64,000 bases of DNA from Chlorokybus atmophyticus (lineage: Eukaryota; Streptophyta; Chlorokybophyceae; Chlorokybales; Chlorokybaceae). The position numbers and the translations under genes are program-made. Position 1 is the first letter of the stretch, and the number at the start of each line of letters is the position of its first letter. Below the pieces are notes generated by a model that saw nothing but the letters and a program-made list of their open reading frames with translations, searched no databases and was not told the DNA's origin. This document shows, piece after piece, positions 46,701-61,700 of the stretch. Where the stretch lies: NCBI GenBank assembly GCA_009103225.1, contig RHPI01003124.1:62001-126000 (forward strand), read 5' to 3'.

Positions 46701-49700
46701 ATTCCTCGTGCATGCCGAAGAGGTTGACGACAATGCGTGACTGCACTCGACTATTGATATTTTCATACATCAAACCCAATGCGGTGATGCGTCAGGTCCG
46801 CTTCATGATGGAGGACGCCGTGCGCTACCTGCTCGAGGACAACCTGGCGCGGTACTGCGAGTTCCTCGAGCGGCAGTGCGGGCCCCCTCTGACCGTTGTC
46901 AGCACGAACGAGGTGGTGACCGCCACGGACGCCACCTCGTTCAAGGTTGGTGACGTGAAGTTCAAGTTCATGGGTAGTTTGAGTGCCAGCTTGTGTCTGA
47001 CTGAGAGTGGGAGGTGATACAAGCAGGTGAACAAGAAACCGCCGCTCTTTGCGCTTGAGCTTGTGGCGAAAGATGGCACGGGGTTCGCGTACAACACGCC
47101 GTTGAGCGCATTCGAACCCGCAGCGATCAAGGTGCGCTTGCAGTCTGGGATGCTGTTTGCCCAACTGTTTGAAGTGTGTGTGTGTGTCTCTCTGTGCGTT
47201 TGCGTGTGTGTGTGTGTCAAAATGGCAAGACTGATTGGTGACGTTGTAGGTGTATGACGCCGCCATCACCTCCTTGGGTGCCATCCCTCAGCTCGAGCCC
47301 CACGTCATGGAGGGCATATTCTTCTCCCTCGTACCCACCCTCAACGCCATGCACCTCCAAGAGGTACTATTGTAATAACACACACTTCCTCCACCTCCCC
47401 TGCACACACACACACACACACACTCGCACCCAACCCCAACCCCAACGCACACACGCAGCCGGAGGTGTGCACGCTGCGCGAGCGTCTCAGCGGCGCACTC
47501 CGCCGCTCCGTCGCGGACGCAGCGAGCTATCTGACCTGCTGGACTCCGCATGAGGAGCTGCTGAGGCTGGACCCGCAGGCGTACTTGCAGGTAGGTGTGT
47601 GTGTTGGGTGGATGAATGTGGGCTTTGGGGTGAGGGGTACAATGATGTTGTGTGGATAGGATGTTGAGGAGAGGATGCAGACGCTTGCGGAGAAGAAAGC
47701 TGAGATTGACAGGCTTAAGGGCGAATGGGCTACCCTGGACAAGAAGTAAGTGGTTTGTGGATGATGTTTGTATGTGTGTGAATGGAACAAGTGTGTTTGA
47801 TAGCTCGTTGATGGATGTGACATTGATGGCTGGCTTGTCTGTCTGTCCCCTCTCAGCTTGCCCGTGTCCATCGCCATCGGCCCTTTCCTCGTAAGCTGCA
47901 AGAAGGTCCGCGACACCCTCCTCCTGAAAAAGTCCAAGCTCGTCGAACTCGGTACGCGTGGTAATCACTCTCGCACCCGTTGGACACATACCCCAACACC
48001 ACCGCCCCACCCACGCAGTCATCGAGTCCCTCGCGCGCGCCCCCCGCCGCCTCTCCGCGGAGGTCCACAAGCGCGCGGACGACATGTCGCGCGCGCTGGG
48101 GGCGCGCACCAACACGCCCGAGGACGTCGCGGAACGGAGGAGGTACATCGACGGGATGGGGGGGAAGGTCGGGGAGATCGTGGAGCTGATCAATGAGGCG
48201 CAGGTGAGGGAGGGGGGGGAGTGTGTGTGTGTGTGCGTGCGTGCGTGCGTGTGGGTGAGATGACGTGGGTGTGCGGTGGTGAAAAGTGCAGTGTTTGCTG
48301 TGCACGTAGGGTATTCAGTGACTGGTTCACTCATGTGTACAACGATTTATGTGTGTGTACGTGCGCAGAATAACTTGTACGTACACGTGTTTGAGCATGC
48401 GTGCACATGTGTGCGCGAGCTGACACACACATGTGTACACACACGCGCGCACACCTACTCATGCACACGTTGATAGACGTGCGCACATCCACACTCATCC
48501 GCACGAGGGCAGAGAGTTATATGCGCATCATCCTAATCAAGCCTCTCCTCTCCTCTCCTCTCCCTCCAGGTCTACTACGACGCCCTCGACACCCTCTCCT
48601 ACCTCCTCCCCGAGGCGGACCTCCTGGCCCGTTGGGGCGCGCGCGCCTGGCCGGGCAAGCTCGAGAGAGCGGCTCGGCGGGCAACTCAGACCCTGGACGG
48701 GGATCAGGAGAGGTACACACACATACACACACACACACATGCGCACACGCACACGCACGCGCACGCACACGCACACGCACGCGCACGCACACGCACAGGC
48801 GCACGCGCACGCACGCATACACATACACACACAGGTACCGGACGGAGATGAGCGCGGCGCAGGAAGGGTTCGCGGCCGTCGTGGCGGGGATAGAAGGGGT
48901 CGTCAGCGGGTTCGGACAGTATGGAGATTTGGCGCAGGTAACGGGGAGGGATATGTGTGCGACTGTGAATGTCCGCGTGCATGTGCATATCCATACGCAT
49001 TTGACACATGAAACATGGGACGCACATGTGTGCTTGTATGTGATGACCCGCCTGTATGTTTGCATGCGCGTGTACATACACATACACATACACATACACA
49101 TACACGTACATGTACACGTACACATACGCGTACGCGTACACGTACACGTACACGTACGCGTACACGTAACCTTGCTTGCGTGTGCTGACCTGCATGTACG
49201 TGTACGTGCGTGCGCAGGTGGACTTCGTGGCGTCGCAGGTCACGACTATATCCGAGCAGCTGGCGAAGGCCGAAGAGGACTCGCGTCTGTTCAACTCGCG
49301 CGAGGCGCTGTTTGGACTCCCGCCCACAGACTACTCGAACGTGCGCCGACTTATCGAACAGTTCGACCCCTTCGCACAGGTAGAGAACACAATCGCAACA
49401 GGAAAAACAACCACAACTCACCCAGCTGGTGTTGTAGTCGATGACATGTTGGGTTCAACAAGCAACACGCACACACGCATCGCTTGCCGTTCGACTGATT
49501 TGTCGGCTGTGTGTGTAGTTGTGGCAAACAGCGGCGAGCTGGGCCAAGTGGCAGACTTCCTGGTTCAAAGACCCGTTCTCTAGCCTCAATCCCGACGCCA
49601 TCGAGAAGAGCGTGGCGGCCTCGTGGAAGGCCATGTACAAGGTGGGTGAAGAAACGTGTGTTTGGTTGTGTTGTGTGTGGTGCGTGCGTGGAGTGTCAAT

Positions 49701-52700
49701 GTCAGTGCGGTGGTGGGGATGGAGAGGTGAGTTGAATGGGTGGTGTTGGTGTGTGCGGCAGGTGTCGAAGATATTTGCGCAGAAGGAGTTGGAAGCCTGC
49801 GCGAAGAACTGCGAGACCGTCCGGCTGCAGGTTGGTAGATGAGTTGACAAAGTGATCTGCCCGAGCGCTCGGTTCATATTCGTGTCAGCACTGATGGACA
49901 CGTGACTGTTGAGCAACATATGATGAGCAACACTTGTTGTTGCGATGACAGCTGGAACAGTTCAAGCCGAACGTGCCGCTGATCCTCGCGCTGCGCAACC
50001 CTGGCATGCGCGACCGCCACTGGAAGGTATCAATGTGCATGTGTGTGTGCATGCGCGCGTGCGTGCGTGCGTGTGTGTTGCCTTTGCCATTCTTACCTAA
50101 GTGGCAAAGGTTTCAACTCTGAGACCGTGTACGAGTGTGCCTTGCTACAAATCTCGTCTTCCTCAGGTCCTTAGCGAGCAGTTGGGTATCGATCTCCAGC
50201 CCGACGACAAATCCTTCACTCTCTCCAAGGCGCTGGAGATGGGCCTGCTGAGTCACCTGGACACCATCACGCGTGTCTGCGACAACGCCGGCAAGGAGTA
50301 CGCCATCGAGCAGGCGCTGGACAAGATGGAGAACGAGTGGAAGAGCGTGGAGATCACGGTGATGGACTACCGCGAGTCGGGAACATACGTGATCAAGGTG
50401 AGTCGATGAGTTGCTCTGCGTGGTGTACGTGTGCTCGCGTGTGCAATTGTTTGCCGACGCGCATGTGCGTTGTGTGTGTGCGTGCGTGCGTGCGTGCATA
50501 TGAGAGCGTGTGTACGCATCTGTGCGTGCGCTTGTGTGAGCTTTCACGTGCACATGCGTGTGTGTGTGCTACTCGACTAATGCAACTCGATCAAGATCTC
50601 AGAGGGACAGTAGCAAAATGTTACTCTCATGCAGGTTGACGAGGCCGTGGCCCAGCAGCTCGACGACCACCTCGTCCTCACCCAGTCCCTCGGTTTCTCC
50701 CCCTACAAGAAGCCTTTCGCGGAGCGCATCGAGAAGTGGGAGTCGACGCTGGCGCTGTGCTCGGAGATATTGGAGCAGTGGCTCGCGCTCCAGAGGGCGT
50801 GGATGTACCTGGAGCCGATATTCGGCAGCCCGGACATACAGCACCAGCTGCCGGTGGAGGGAAAGAGGTTCGCGACGGTGGATAGGATATGGAGAAAAGC
50901 ACTGGCACAGGTAAGCAACTGCACGCACGTTTGTGCACACGTACGTAGTGCAGGCGCACAGGGTCAAGCGCGCGCACACGTCCCAGCACGCGCACGCACA
51001 CATGCGCGCGCATGCATTGCATCACGGAGACCCATCACATACGCACATGCCCACCGGACACACAACACACGTGCATGCAACTTCGTGTGTGACCCTTTCT
51101 TCCCATTGACTCTACTTCTCATCACCCCCAGGCCAAGAGCCAGCCCCACCTCCTGACGGCCTGCGGCTCCCGCAAGCTGCTCGACTCCTTCTCCGAGTGC
51201 AACCGTTCCCTCGAGACCGTCCAGAAGGGTCTGGCGGACTACCTGGAGACCAAGCGCGTCGCGTTCTCCCGCTTCTTCTTCCTGTCCAACGACGAGCTGC
51301 TGCAGATACTGTCACAGACCAAGAACCCGATGGCCGTGCAGCCGCATCTACGAAAGTGCTTCGAGGCGATCGCGGATCTGGACTTTAATCAACCGGACTT
51401 GCTTATCACGGCGATGAACTCTGCCGAACGAGAAAAGGTGTGCGCATGTGCGTGTGCACGTGTAGGCATGCCTTTGCACGCGGACACATGTGCGTGCGTT
51501 CTTGCGTATGCGCGCGCGCGCGCGCGTGCATGAGCGTGTGTGTGTGCATGCGTGTGTGCGTGTTGTGCAAGACGCAAACTTACCCCCATGCACTGTGCGC
51601 AGGTGCCCTTCGACAAGCCTATGTACCCGAAAGGCAGCGTGGAGTGTTGGCTCGGCGAGGTCGAAACAACAATGCGCCACAGCGTGCGCGCACAGATCGA
51701 GCTGGTAACCACACCTTACGCCTCAACACAGCACCCATCTAAACGACCTGTGTTTCATCCCTCTCTCCTCTCTCTCTCAGGCTCTCAAGGACTACGTGGT
51801 CAAGGAGCGCCCCGCCTGGGTCCAGTCCTGGCCCGCGATGGCGGTGCTGGCGGTGGGCCAGACCTACTGGACGCGCGAGGTCGAGGGGGCCATACGGGCG
51901 GGGGAGCTGAGGAAGTATTTGGAGGAGACGCTCGCGAAACAACTGTACGACCTCACGGACCTGGTAAGTGTATGTGTGTGTCTCTGCATGTGTTTCGCTC
52001 TGTCTCTCATCTTCCTCTGCTCTCTTAGGTCAGAGGCAATTTGACCACCTTGGCGCGGTTGACCCTCGGCGCGTTGATCGTCATCGACGTCCACGCCCGG
52101 GACGTGGTGGCCAAGATGGTCGACGAGGGGGTGAAGGCGGTGACGGACTTCGAGTGGGTCAGCCAGCTCCGCTACTACTGGGAGGACGACGAGGTCGCAG
52201 TCAAGATGGTGCAGGCGTCACTCGCATACGGCTACGAGTACCTTGGGAACACTGCTCGGTGAGAGAGAGTACGCGTGTGTGTTTGCGTGCATGCACGTGT
52301 GCGTGTGCGTGTCACAGTCCTCCGACAGGGTCTGCCTGCTGTTATCTGATTGAAGACCGAAGACCAACCTCACATTGATATGCACCAGGCTGGTTATCAC
52401 GCCGCTAACGGACCGCTGCTACATGACTCTGATGGGAGCTTTGCATCTGAACCTCGGTGGCGCACCCGCTGGCCCCGCAGGAACGGGCAAAACAGAGGTG
52501 GGTGTGTCGGTTATTGCGGTATCGAGTTGAGTTACAGCAAGACTGACTGTGTATGTCTTTGTGAAACACAGACCACAAAGGATCTGGCCAAGGCCATGGC
52601 AAAGCAGTGCGTGGTGTTCAACTGCTCGGACGGGCTGGACTACCTCGCGATGGGCAAGTTCTTCAAGGGATTGGCTTCGAGCGGAGCGTGGGCGTGCTTT

Positions 52701-55700
52701 GATGAGTTCAACCGAATAGACCTGGAGGTAACTGCTGTCAAGTGGCCAAGGTCGAGTCTGATCCTGGTCACAAACACCCACGCACCCGCGCGCACGCACG
52801 CACGCGTGTGCACATGCACTCTGGCACACACGTGCGCGCGCGCGTGCACACGCATTCACCCTCCCTCCCTCCCTCTCTTCCTCCTCCAGGTCCTCTCCGT
52901 GGTCGCCCAGCAGATCCTCACGATCCAGCTCGCCATCCAGTCCAAGCTCAAGCGTTTCCTCTTCGAGGACAGCGAGATCGCGCTCGACCCCTCCTGCAGC
53001 GTCTACATCACGATGAACCCCGGGTACGCCGGACGCAGCGAGCTGCCGGATAACCTCAAGGCGCTGTTCAGACCGTGCGCCATGATGGTGCCGGACTATG
53101 CGCTGATTGGGGAGATATCGCTGTACTCGTTCGGGTTCAAGGTGAGGGGATGGGGGGGAGTGCTGGCGTTGGGAGATGCGTTTACACATAACACAACACG
53201 CATATGCATGCATGCGCGTGCGCACGCCCGCGCACACACACGCAACCAACTTTGCTCTACCACAGGATGCCAAGAACCTCGCGCGCAAGATGGTTGCCAC
53301 CTTCAAGCTGTGCTCAGAGCAGCTCTCGTCTCAGGTGCATGTCACTGACTGCTTTTATCCTTGAACCTGTCCTTGCACACGCGCACACATACACACTTGC
53401 CAAAGCTTATCAACATACACATACACTTGCGCACACACAGGACCACTACGACTATGGCATGCGCGCTGTCAAGTCCGTCATCACCGCCGCAGGCAACCTC
53501 AAGAGGGACTTCCCAGGTAGGTTTTCGCAGTCGCCAGCAAGCAGCTGACTACTCTACAAAAGGCGAACCTGCCCACATGTTGATGGCATCATCCTGAGTG
53601 ACGTGGTTGTTACTGCAGAGGAGAACGAGGACGTGCTGCTTCTCCGCGGCCTCCGCGACATCAACGTCCCCAAGTTCCTGTCGCACGACCTCCCACTCTT
53701 CAGCGGCATCATATCAGACCTGTTCCCCGGTAAGTGCACCACGACAGATTGTGTTGTGTTGTATCTGAGAGTGTTGGCACACACTCTCAGATACAAAAGC
53801 ATGCGCACACATGCGCATGGACGCTTGCGCACGCACGCACGCACGCATACATACGTAATGTGTGAATGCGCACCCCACGTATATGAGCAAGAGGGTGCGT
53901 GCACTTACGCGCACGCTTTCTCGCACGTAAACGTGGGTGGGCATGCACACACGCATGTGTGTGTGTGTGTGCATGTATATGTGCGAGACAGTGCGCGCAC
54001 GCACGCACTCACTCTCGCACACGTGGACGCACGTGCTCGTGCGCATGCATACACATCCTCACCAAATACAACGGCTTAGGCGTGGCTCCCCCCACCGTCG
54101 ACTACGCCGACCTCCTCCGGTGCCTCTCCGACTCCTGTTCCGAGCTCGGCATCCAGCCCGTGGACGCGTTCGTCACGAAAGTCATCCAGCTCTACGAGAC
54201 GACGCTCGTGAGGCACGGACTCATGCTCGTGGGACCCACGGGGGGAGGGAAGACGATGTGTTACAGGAGCCTGGCCAAGACCATGAACAAGTGAGGGGGG
54301 GGGGGGGGGNNNNNNNNNNNNNNNNNNNNNNNNNNNNNNNNNNNNNNNNNNNNNNNNNNNNNNNNNNNNNNNNNNNNNNNNNNNNNNNNNNNNNNNNNNN
54401 NNNNNNNNNNNNNNNNNNNNNNNNNNNNNNNNNNNNNNNNNNNNNNNNNNNNNNNNNNNNNNNNNNNNNNNNNNNNNNNNNNNNNNNNNNGGGGGGGGGG
54501 GGGGGGGGGGGGGGAAGGGATAGGTTGGAGTATGGGGTTGAACTGTTTGGAGATTCACCCTTGCTGATGTTGTTTGTTATGTTGTGCGATGAAAAGCTCG
54601 ACCCGTGCGATCATCTAGTCAACTCTGTGTTTAACATGTGCTTTCCGTGCGTGCAGGTTGAAGGGTACGAAGGCTTTTCAGCGTGCGCGGATAGTGTGTC
54701 TCAACCCAAAGTCCATCACAATGGGCCAGGTTGGTCAGTGCGGATTGTGCACACATGTACACTGACGCACACGCACGCGTATATATGCACACACACGCAC
54801 GCGCACATGCGCGCAGGCACCAACACACACGCCCGCGCGCACGCATGCGCAAACTAACACAGTCAAACCCCATCTTCATGAACTCACGCGTACATGCTGC
54901 AGTTGTACGGCGAGTTTGACGAGAGCACCCACGAGTGGACGGACGGCGTCCTTGCCTGCCACATGCGCGAGTGCGCCGAGGATGACAAGCCCGACAAGAA
55001 GTGGATCATGTTCGACGGGCCCGTGGACGCCATCTGGATCGAGAACATGAACACCGTCCTCGATGACAACAAGAAGCTGTGCCTCGTCAGTGGAGAGATC
55101 ATACAGCTGTCGAACACGATGACGATGATGTTTGAAGTGGAGGACCTGGCGGGTATGTACGCTAACACACACGTGTACACGCACACACATGCGCATGTAC
55201 GCGCACATGTGTGTTTACGGGCATGTGCAGATGGGTGCATATGCGCGCACGCATGCATGTGTGTGTGTGGTGGGGCGCACACACACACACACACACACAC
55301 ACTTATGCCTCCGTGTGTATCCTTCCAACCACATCTCTTTGCCTCTCTCAGTTGCTTCCCCCGCCACCGTCTCGCGCTGCGGCATGGTGTACATGGAGCC
55401 CGGCGCCCTCGGCACCAAGTCCCTGCTGGACTCGTGGCTCCAACGCCTGCCGGCAGCCATCAAACCACACGTAAGACACTCCACAAGTCATGCACACGCA
55501 TGTGCGCGTGCGCGTGCGCATACACATCATCAAGTCGTGTCACATGTGTGCAGGGGGAGTTGTTGTCCCAACTCTTCACGTCGCTAGTCCCCGACTCCCT
55601 ATACTACATCCGCCGCTCCCTCCGCGAGACCGTCGCCACCACCGACAACAACCTCATCCTCTCCCTCTTCAACGTGATGGACTCCCTCCTTTCCTCCCCC

Positions 55701-58700
55701 AACAACAACAACAACAACGCCGACAACAACAACGAGGACCGCACGGCCAACCTCCCACTCCTCCTCCCTCCCCTGTTCCTCTTCGCCCTCGCGTGGTCGC
55801 TGGGAGCCGCGTTGGATAGGAACAGCAGGACCAAGTTTGATGCGTTCGTGAGGGAGAGGTGCCGCATGGCGGATGGAGTGGTCAACATTGGGCTGCCGGC
55901 TATTGAGAAGACGGTGTATGAGTGGTGCTACGATGCGGACAAGATGGAGGTGAGTGGTAGTTGTATCAGTTATGTTGGTAACGATGGTGATACGCAGTGT
56001 TGTCGCTGATACATGTGTGTACGTGCGTGTGCAGTGGGTGGAGTGGATGCAGACTGTGCCCGAGTTCCGCGTCAACCCGGACAAGCCCTTCGCCGAGATC
56101 ATCGTCCCTACCGCCGACACCGTCCGCTACACTTACATCATCGACAAGCTCCTCCGCAGCGGCAAACACGTCCTGTGCGTCGGCGAGACCGGTACGAGTG
56201 TTGGGTCCGATACAACATACCCACATTGACACAACAACCCAACGTGTGATGTTTCACACAGGTACCGGCAAGACCCTGAACATCTCCGACAAGTTGATGA
56301 ACCACATGGACGACGACTACGTGCCTCTTTTCCTCACGTTCTCGGCGCGCACGTCGGCGAACCAGACGCAGGACTTGATCGACAGCAAGATGGAGAAGAG
56401 GAGGAAGGGCGTGTATGGGCCGCCGTCGGGGAAGAGATTCGTTATATTGGTGGATGATATGAACATGCCGCAGAGAGAGAAGTACTTTGCGCAGCCGCCA
56501 ATTGAGATACTGAGACAGTGGATGGATCACCAGGTGAGCGCATCTGCATGGATGATAGAGTCACGATTGCGTGGATGCGTGCGTGCGTGCGTGCGTGCGT
56601 CAGTGTGTGCGTGAGAGCATCAGTGCATGCGCTTGTGCGCGCGCACGTACATGTGTGCGTGCGTGCATGCATGTACGTGTGTGTTTATTATGCATGCATG
56701 CGCGTACGCGTGGGCGTGGGCGCACGCGGTTGCAATTGGGTTTGCCCAACTTCCTATGTGTCTAACTCCACTCTCCACTCTCCAGGGCTGGTATGAGCGG
56801 AAGCCTCCCTGCGCGTTCCGCCAGATCGTTGACGTGCAGTTCATCGGTTGCATGGGCCCCCCCGGAGGCGGCCGCAACCCCGTCACGAACAGGTTCCTGA
56901 GGCACTTCAACTTCCTGTCCTTCACGGAGATGTCGGACGAGAGCGTGCTGCGTATCTTCTCGACGATCTTGGGGGCCACTCTGTCGCAGAAGTTCTCACC
57001 GGACATGCAGGCAAGAGAGGCCTGAAGTGGACCATGCATGCATAGGCATGCACACACGTACAACTGCACACGCACATGCATGTGTATCGTGTGAGTGTCG
57101 GACTCGTTTCAACCTTTGTCTTTTACACAGGATCTGAGGGACCCCATTGTTGCCGGCACCATCATGGTGTACAACGCCATCCGGGCCGAGCTGCTGCCCA
57201 CGCCCTCGCGCTCGCACTACACGTTCAACCTGCGCGACCTGGCAAAGGTGACCTCGCCTTGATTTGCAGCTCCGATTGTCGTTGATTCAATATTGATACA
57301 TTTATAATAGCTCCCTCGCCCATACAGGTAGTTCAAGGCGTTCTGCGCGCGGACCCCCAACGTGTGCAGGGACCGAAAGACATGCTCTGCCTTTGGCTTC
57401 ACGAAGCTACACGCGTGTTCCAGGTTAGTTTGCTGCAAATTACGCAATGCAGACATAGATAGCTTTGGCACCTGGTCATCATGCATGTGTCGCATGAGCA
57501 GGATCGTCTGGTGAACGAGGAGGACCGCGACTGGTTCAAACGGTGCCTGACAGAGCAGCTCAGCCGGCAGTGCGGGCTCGAGTGGGACGAGGTCGTCACC
57601 ACGGAACGACTGCTGTACGGAGACTTCCTCCAGCCTGGAGCCGACCCAAGAATTTACCAACAGGTCAGTGATGCACAAGCGCACACCTGCAAGCACACAC
57701 AGACACACAAATGCGCACGCACACATGCATGCACATGCGCGTGCGCACCCACACCTATGCCTACGCCTACGCGCACGCGCACACGCATGCATACACGCAC
57801 TGACTTACACCGACACACGTACACATCCATGGCGCACGCACGCGCACATGCACCCACCCATTCCCCCTCTGTAGGTCACTGACATGGACTCCCTCGTCCG
57901 CACCGTCCAAGAGTACCTCGACGACTACAACTCCGTCTCCAACGCTCCCATGCGTCTCGTCCTCTTCCTGGACGCCATCGAGCACGTCGCCCGCGTCTGC
58001 CGGGTCATCCGTCTCCCCCTCGGCAACGCCCTCCTCCTCGGCGTGGGCGGCAGCGGGAGACAATCGCTCACCAAACTGGCCACCTATATGGAAGAGTTCG
58101 AGCTGTTCCAGATAGAGATAGCCAAAGGGTATGGAGCCAGCGAGTGGAGGGAAGATCTGAAGAGGGTGCTGAAGATGGCCGGGGTGGAAGGGAAGAGCGC
58201 GGTGTTCCTGTTCTCGGATACGCAGATTGTGAGGGAGAGCTTCTTGGAAGACATGAACAACATACTCAACTCCGGAGAGGTGAGAAGGGATGAGCTAGTA
58301 ATCAGGAATGGACTCGGTCAGAAATGAAACGCATCCACGCAAATGCACACGCACACGCACACACTCACACGCACCCGGGTGTGTTACCGTTGAAAGCACG
58401 TGTTAAGGGGTGGCAATGTGGTCATGTGGTATTGTGGTAATGTGCATACAATGTGCATCACTTTGGGTTGTAACACATATCTCTTGCAGGTCCCCAACCT
58501 CTGGGGTTCCGACGACCTCGAATCCATCACTTCCGCCATGCGTCCCATCCTCGCCTCCTCCGGTTACACGGGTCCAATCACCAAGATGTCCCTGTACGCC
58601 GCGTTCGTGGCGCGCGTCCGCTCCAACCTCCACGTCGTCCTCTGCATGTCGCCCGTCGGGGACGCCTTCAGGACGAGGTTGAGGATGTTCCCTGCGCTGG

Positions 58701-61700
58701 TGAACTGCTGCACGATCGACTGGTTCTCGGAGTGGCCGCAGGAGGCACTGAGGAGCGTGGCGAGGAGGTGAGGGGGGTGGGAGGTGTGGGGTGTGTGTTT
58801 GTGTTTGTGTCACGTGCAGACAGGCACAGTATGCATGCATGCACGTGTTACATACATGTGCGCGGTGTTACGCTGGCACGTGTGCGTGTGTGTGTGAGCC
58901 TGAGAGAGTGCATGCATGCTCAACGATGCGCACGCACACGTATGCACGTACGTGCATGCCCGCGTACACACGTCCACAGGCACACTGTGAGTGGATGTGA
59001 CATGCACACATGCACACATGCGCACGCACATACGCACAAACACACAGTAGTACGCGCACTCGCACTCGCATTTGCTCTCGCACGCGCACGCACACACGAA
59101 TGTCCGCGTATCCCAACACGTGTCCATCCTCAGTTTCCTCGCGGACGTCGAGCTCGCCCCCGCCTCCTCCTCCTCCCCCGCCTCCGACTCCGTGGCCTCC
59201 GGCGTCGTCGAGGCCTGCGTCGGCATGCACCAGTCCGTCGAGCGGGCCTCCAAGGCCTTCTACGACGAGCTGCGGCGCTACAACTACGTCACGCCGACGT
59301 CGTACCTGGAGTTGCTGACCACGTTTATCAAGTTGGTGGGGGAGAAGAGGGACGAACTCACGCAAACGAGAAGAAGACTGGAAATAGGTAGGTGTCCAAT
59401 TATGCATCCATAGTACTGCACGATTACATAGTAGGCCGTACACGAGCAATGTCCTCAAGAGCTACACACAGACACCCACCCACCCGCCCACACACACGAA
59501 CACGCACAGGCACACACACACACACACGCACTACTCTGTATACACACCCATGCTGTCTACACAGGTCTCGACAAGCTGCTGTCGACAGCTGCAGCAGTTG
59601 AGGACATGCAGCGCGAGTTGACGAACCTCCAGCCGGTGCTGGCCCAGACGGGCAAGGACGTCGAGGACATGATGGTGGTGATCGAACGAGACAAGGGGGA
59701 GGCGGGCAAGACCAAGGAGGTGGTGGCGAACCAGGAGGCGGAGGCAAACAGGCAGGCGGCGGAAGCGCAGGTGAGTGGGGGTGGGTGGGTGGGTGGGTGG
59801 GTGGTTGTGCGCGGCTCCCTATGATGTCACATTGTTGATTGGGGCTATTAGGCGATAGCGGATTCGGCGCAAAGGGATTTGGATGCGGCGCTGCCGGCGT
59901 TGGATGCGGCTGTCGCGTCGCTGAAGAACCTCTCGCGTAACGACATCGTCGAGGTGTGTGTGTGTGTACGTGTGTGTGTTTGTGAACAACGTGGTACTGT
60001 TGTACCGTTCAACAGCAGCTGATCAAGTACATACTGTGTGCTTACAGGTCAAGTCCCTGCGAAACCCTCCAGAGGGAGTGAAGCTCGTGATGGAAGCCAC
60101 CTGCATCATGTTCCAGATACCACCTAAGATGGTCAACGACCCCGCAAAGGTAAGGGAGTCAGGGGCTTGGTTTCACTCGCTGACTCATTTACTAACCTCA
60201 TCACTAACCCGTGTTAATGCGCGCGCACCAAACACACACAGGTTGGCAAGAAGGTCCCCGACTACTGGGAGGCCTCCTCGAAGCTCCTGAACGACCCCAA
60301 CAAGTTCCTGGACTCCCTGATGCAATACGACAAGGACAACATCTCCGACTCGATCATCGTCAAGATCGAGCCCTACATCTCGATGGAGTCCTTCACCGTC
60401 GACCAGGTCGCTCGGGTCTCCAAGGCCTGCACCTCCATATGCATGTGGGCGAGAGCCATGTACACGTACCACGGCATCGCCAAGGCGGTGGCGCCCAAGA
60501 GAGCGCAGCTGGCGCAAGCGCAGGCGCAACTGGATGTGACCTTGGCGACGTTGGCGGAAGCGCAGGGGAGGTTGAGAGAAGTGGAGGAGAAACTGGCGGG
60601 ACTGGAAGCCAAGTTCCAGGAAGCGCTGAGGAAAAAAGCCGACCTCGCGAAACAGGTGAGAAGGGGCTTGACAACGACGGACGGTTTACCGTAGGTGGAC
60701 ACGCATGCTCACATGCATACACACGTGGGCACGCACGCATGCATACACACGTGCTCACGTCTGCACACGCATGCACGCGCGTGTGCATGCGTGTGCAGAT
60801 GCGAGCAGGTGTTTACATACAAGGGTTGAGTAGCGTAGTGCAGAGACACCCACCTAAGACATAGCCACGAGTAGTATCAACACACGCCCGTGTCTTCTCC
60901 ATGTAGGTCTCCGACTGCGAGGTCAAGTTGGAGCGCGCCGGCAAGCTGATCGGCGGTCTTGGCGGCGAGCGTCTCCGCTGGACGGATTCCGTGGCGTCCC
61001 TCTCGAACGACCTGGTCAACGTCGTCGGGGACGTCACGATCGCGGCCGCCGCCGTCGCGTACGCGGGACCGTTCACGCCGGGGTTCAGGACGAGGTTGGA
61101 GAAGGAGTGGCAGCAACTGCTGGTGGATCTCGGGGTGAGGGAGACATGGACATTGATAGACGCATACATGTGCACACGCGCATACGTGCTTATGTGCACA
61201 TGTTGGCGTTGGCGTGCCCGCGTGTGTGTGTGCATGCGTGCACGCGTTTGCGCGGAGACGTGTGCTTGAGTGTGTGTGTGCGCACGTGCGTGCTTGCGTG
61301 CGTATGTGCGACACTTTGGCATAGATGGTAAGCACCAGCATTGTGTCATACGTTGGTGGTGTCTTGCAGATACCCCACACAAAGGACACCAACCTCAGGA
61401 TGACGCTACAAAACCCCGTCAAGATACGCGCGTGGACCATCGCTGGTAGGCTGCTGTACATTTGTGTCATGTGGACTTGTTCGCTTCTGCACCCTAACTT
61501 ACTGTCATCATCTTCTCAGGCTTGCCCTCGGACGCCGTCTCGATCGAGAACGGCATCATCGTCTCCAAGGCTCGCCGCTGGCCGTTGATGATCGACCCTC
61601 AGGGCCAGGCCAACAAGTGGGTGAAGAACATGGAGCGTGGCGGTAGCTCCAGCGGCGGCGACAATGCGAACACGTCGGGGGGACTCGACGTCATCAAGCT

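Noticed and set aside
47401-47458. CRISPR-like or satellite array in CA-repeat introns
   Set aside because: Simple dinucleotide runs without spacers, inside introns of a eukaryotic gene.
54310-54490. Possible missing dynein exon in the N gap
   Set aside because: Exons 36 and 37 join in phase and the joined segment (SLAKTMNK then [18 protein letters not shown]) reads as continuous AAA2 sequence of roughly normal length.
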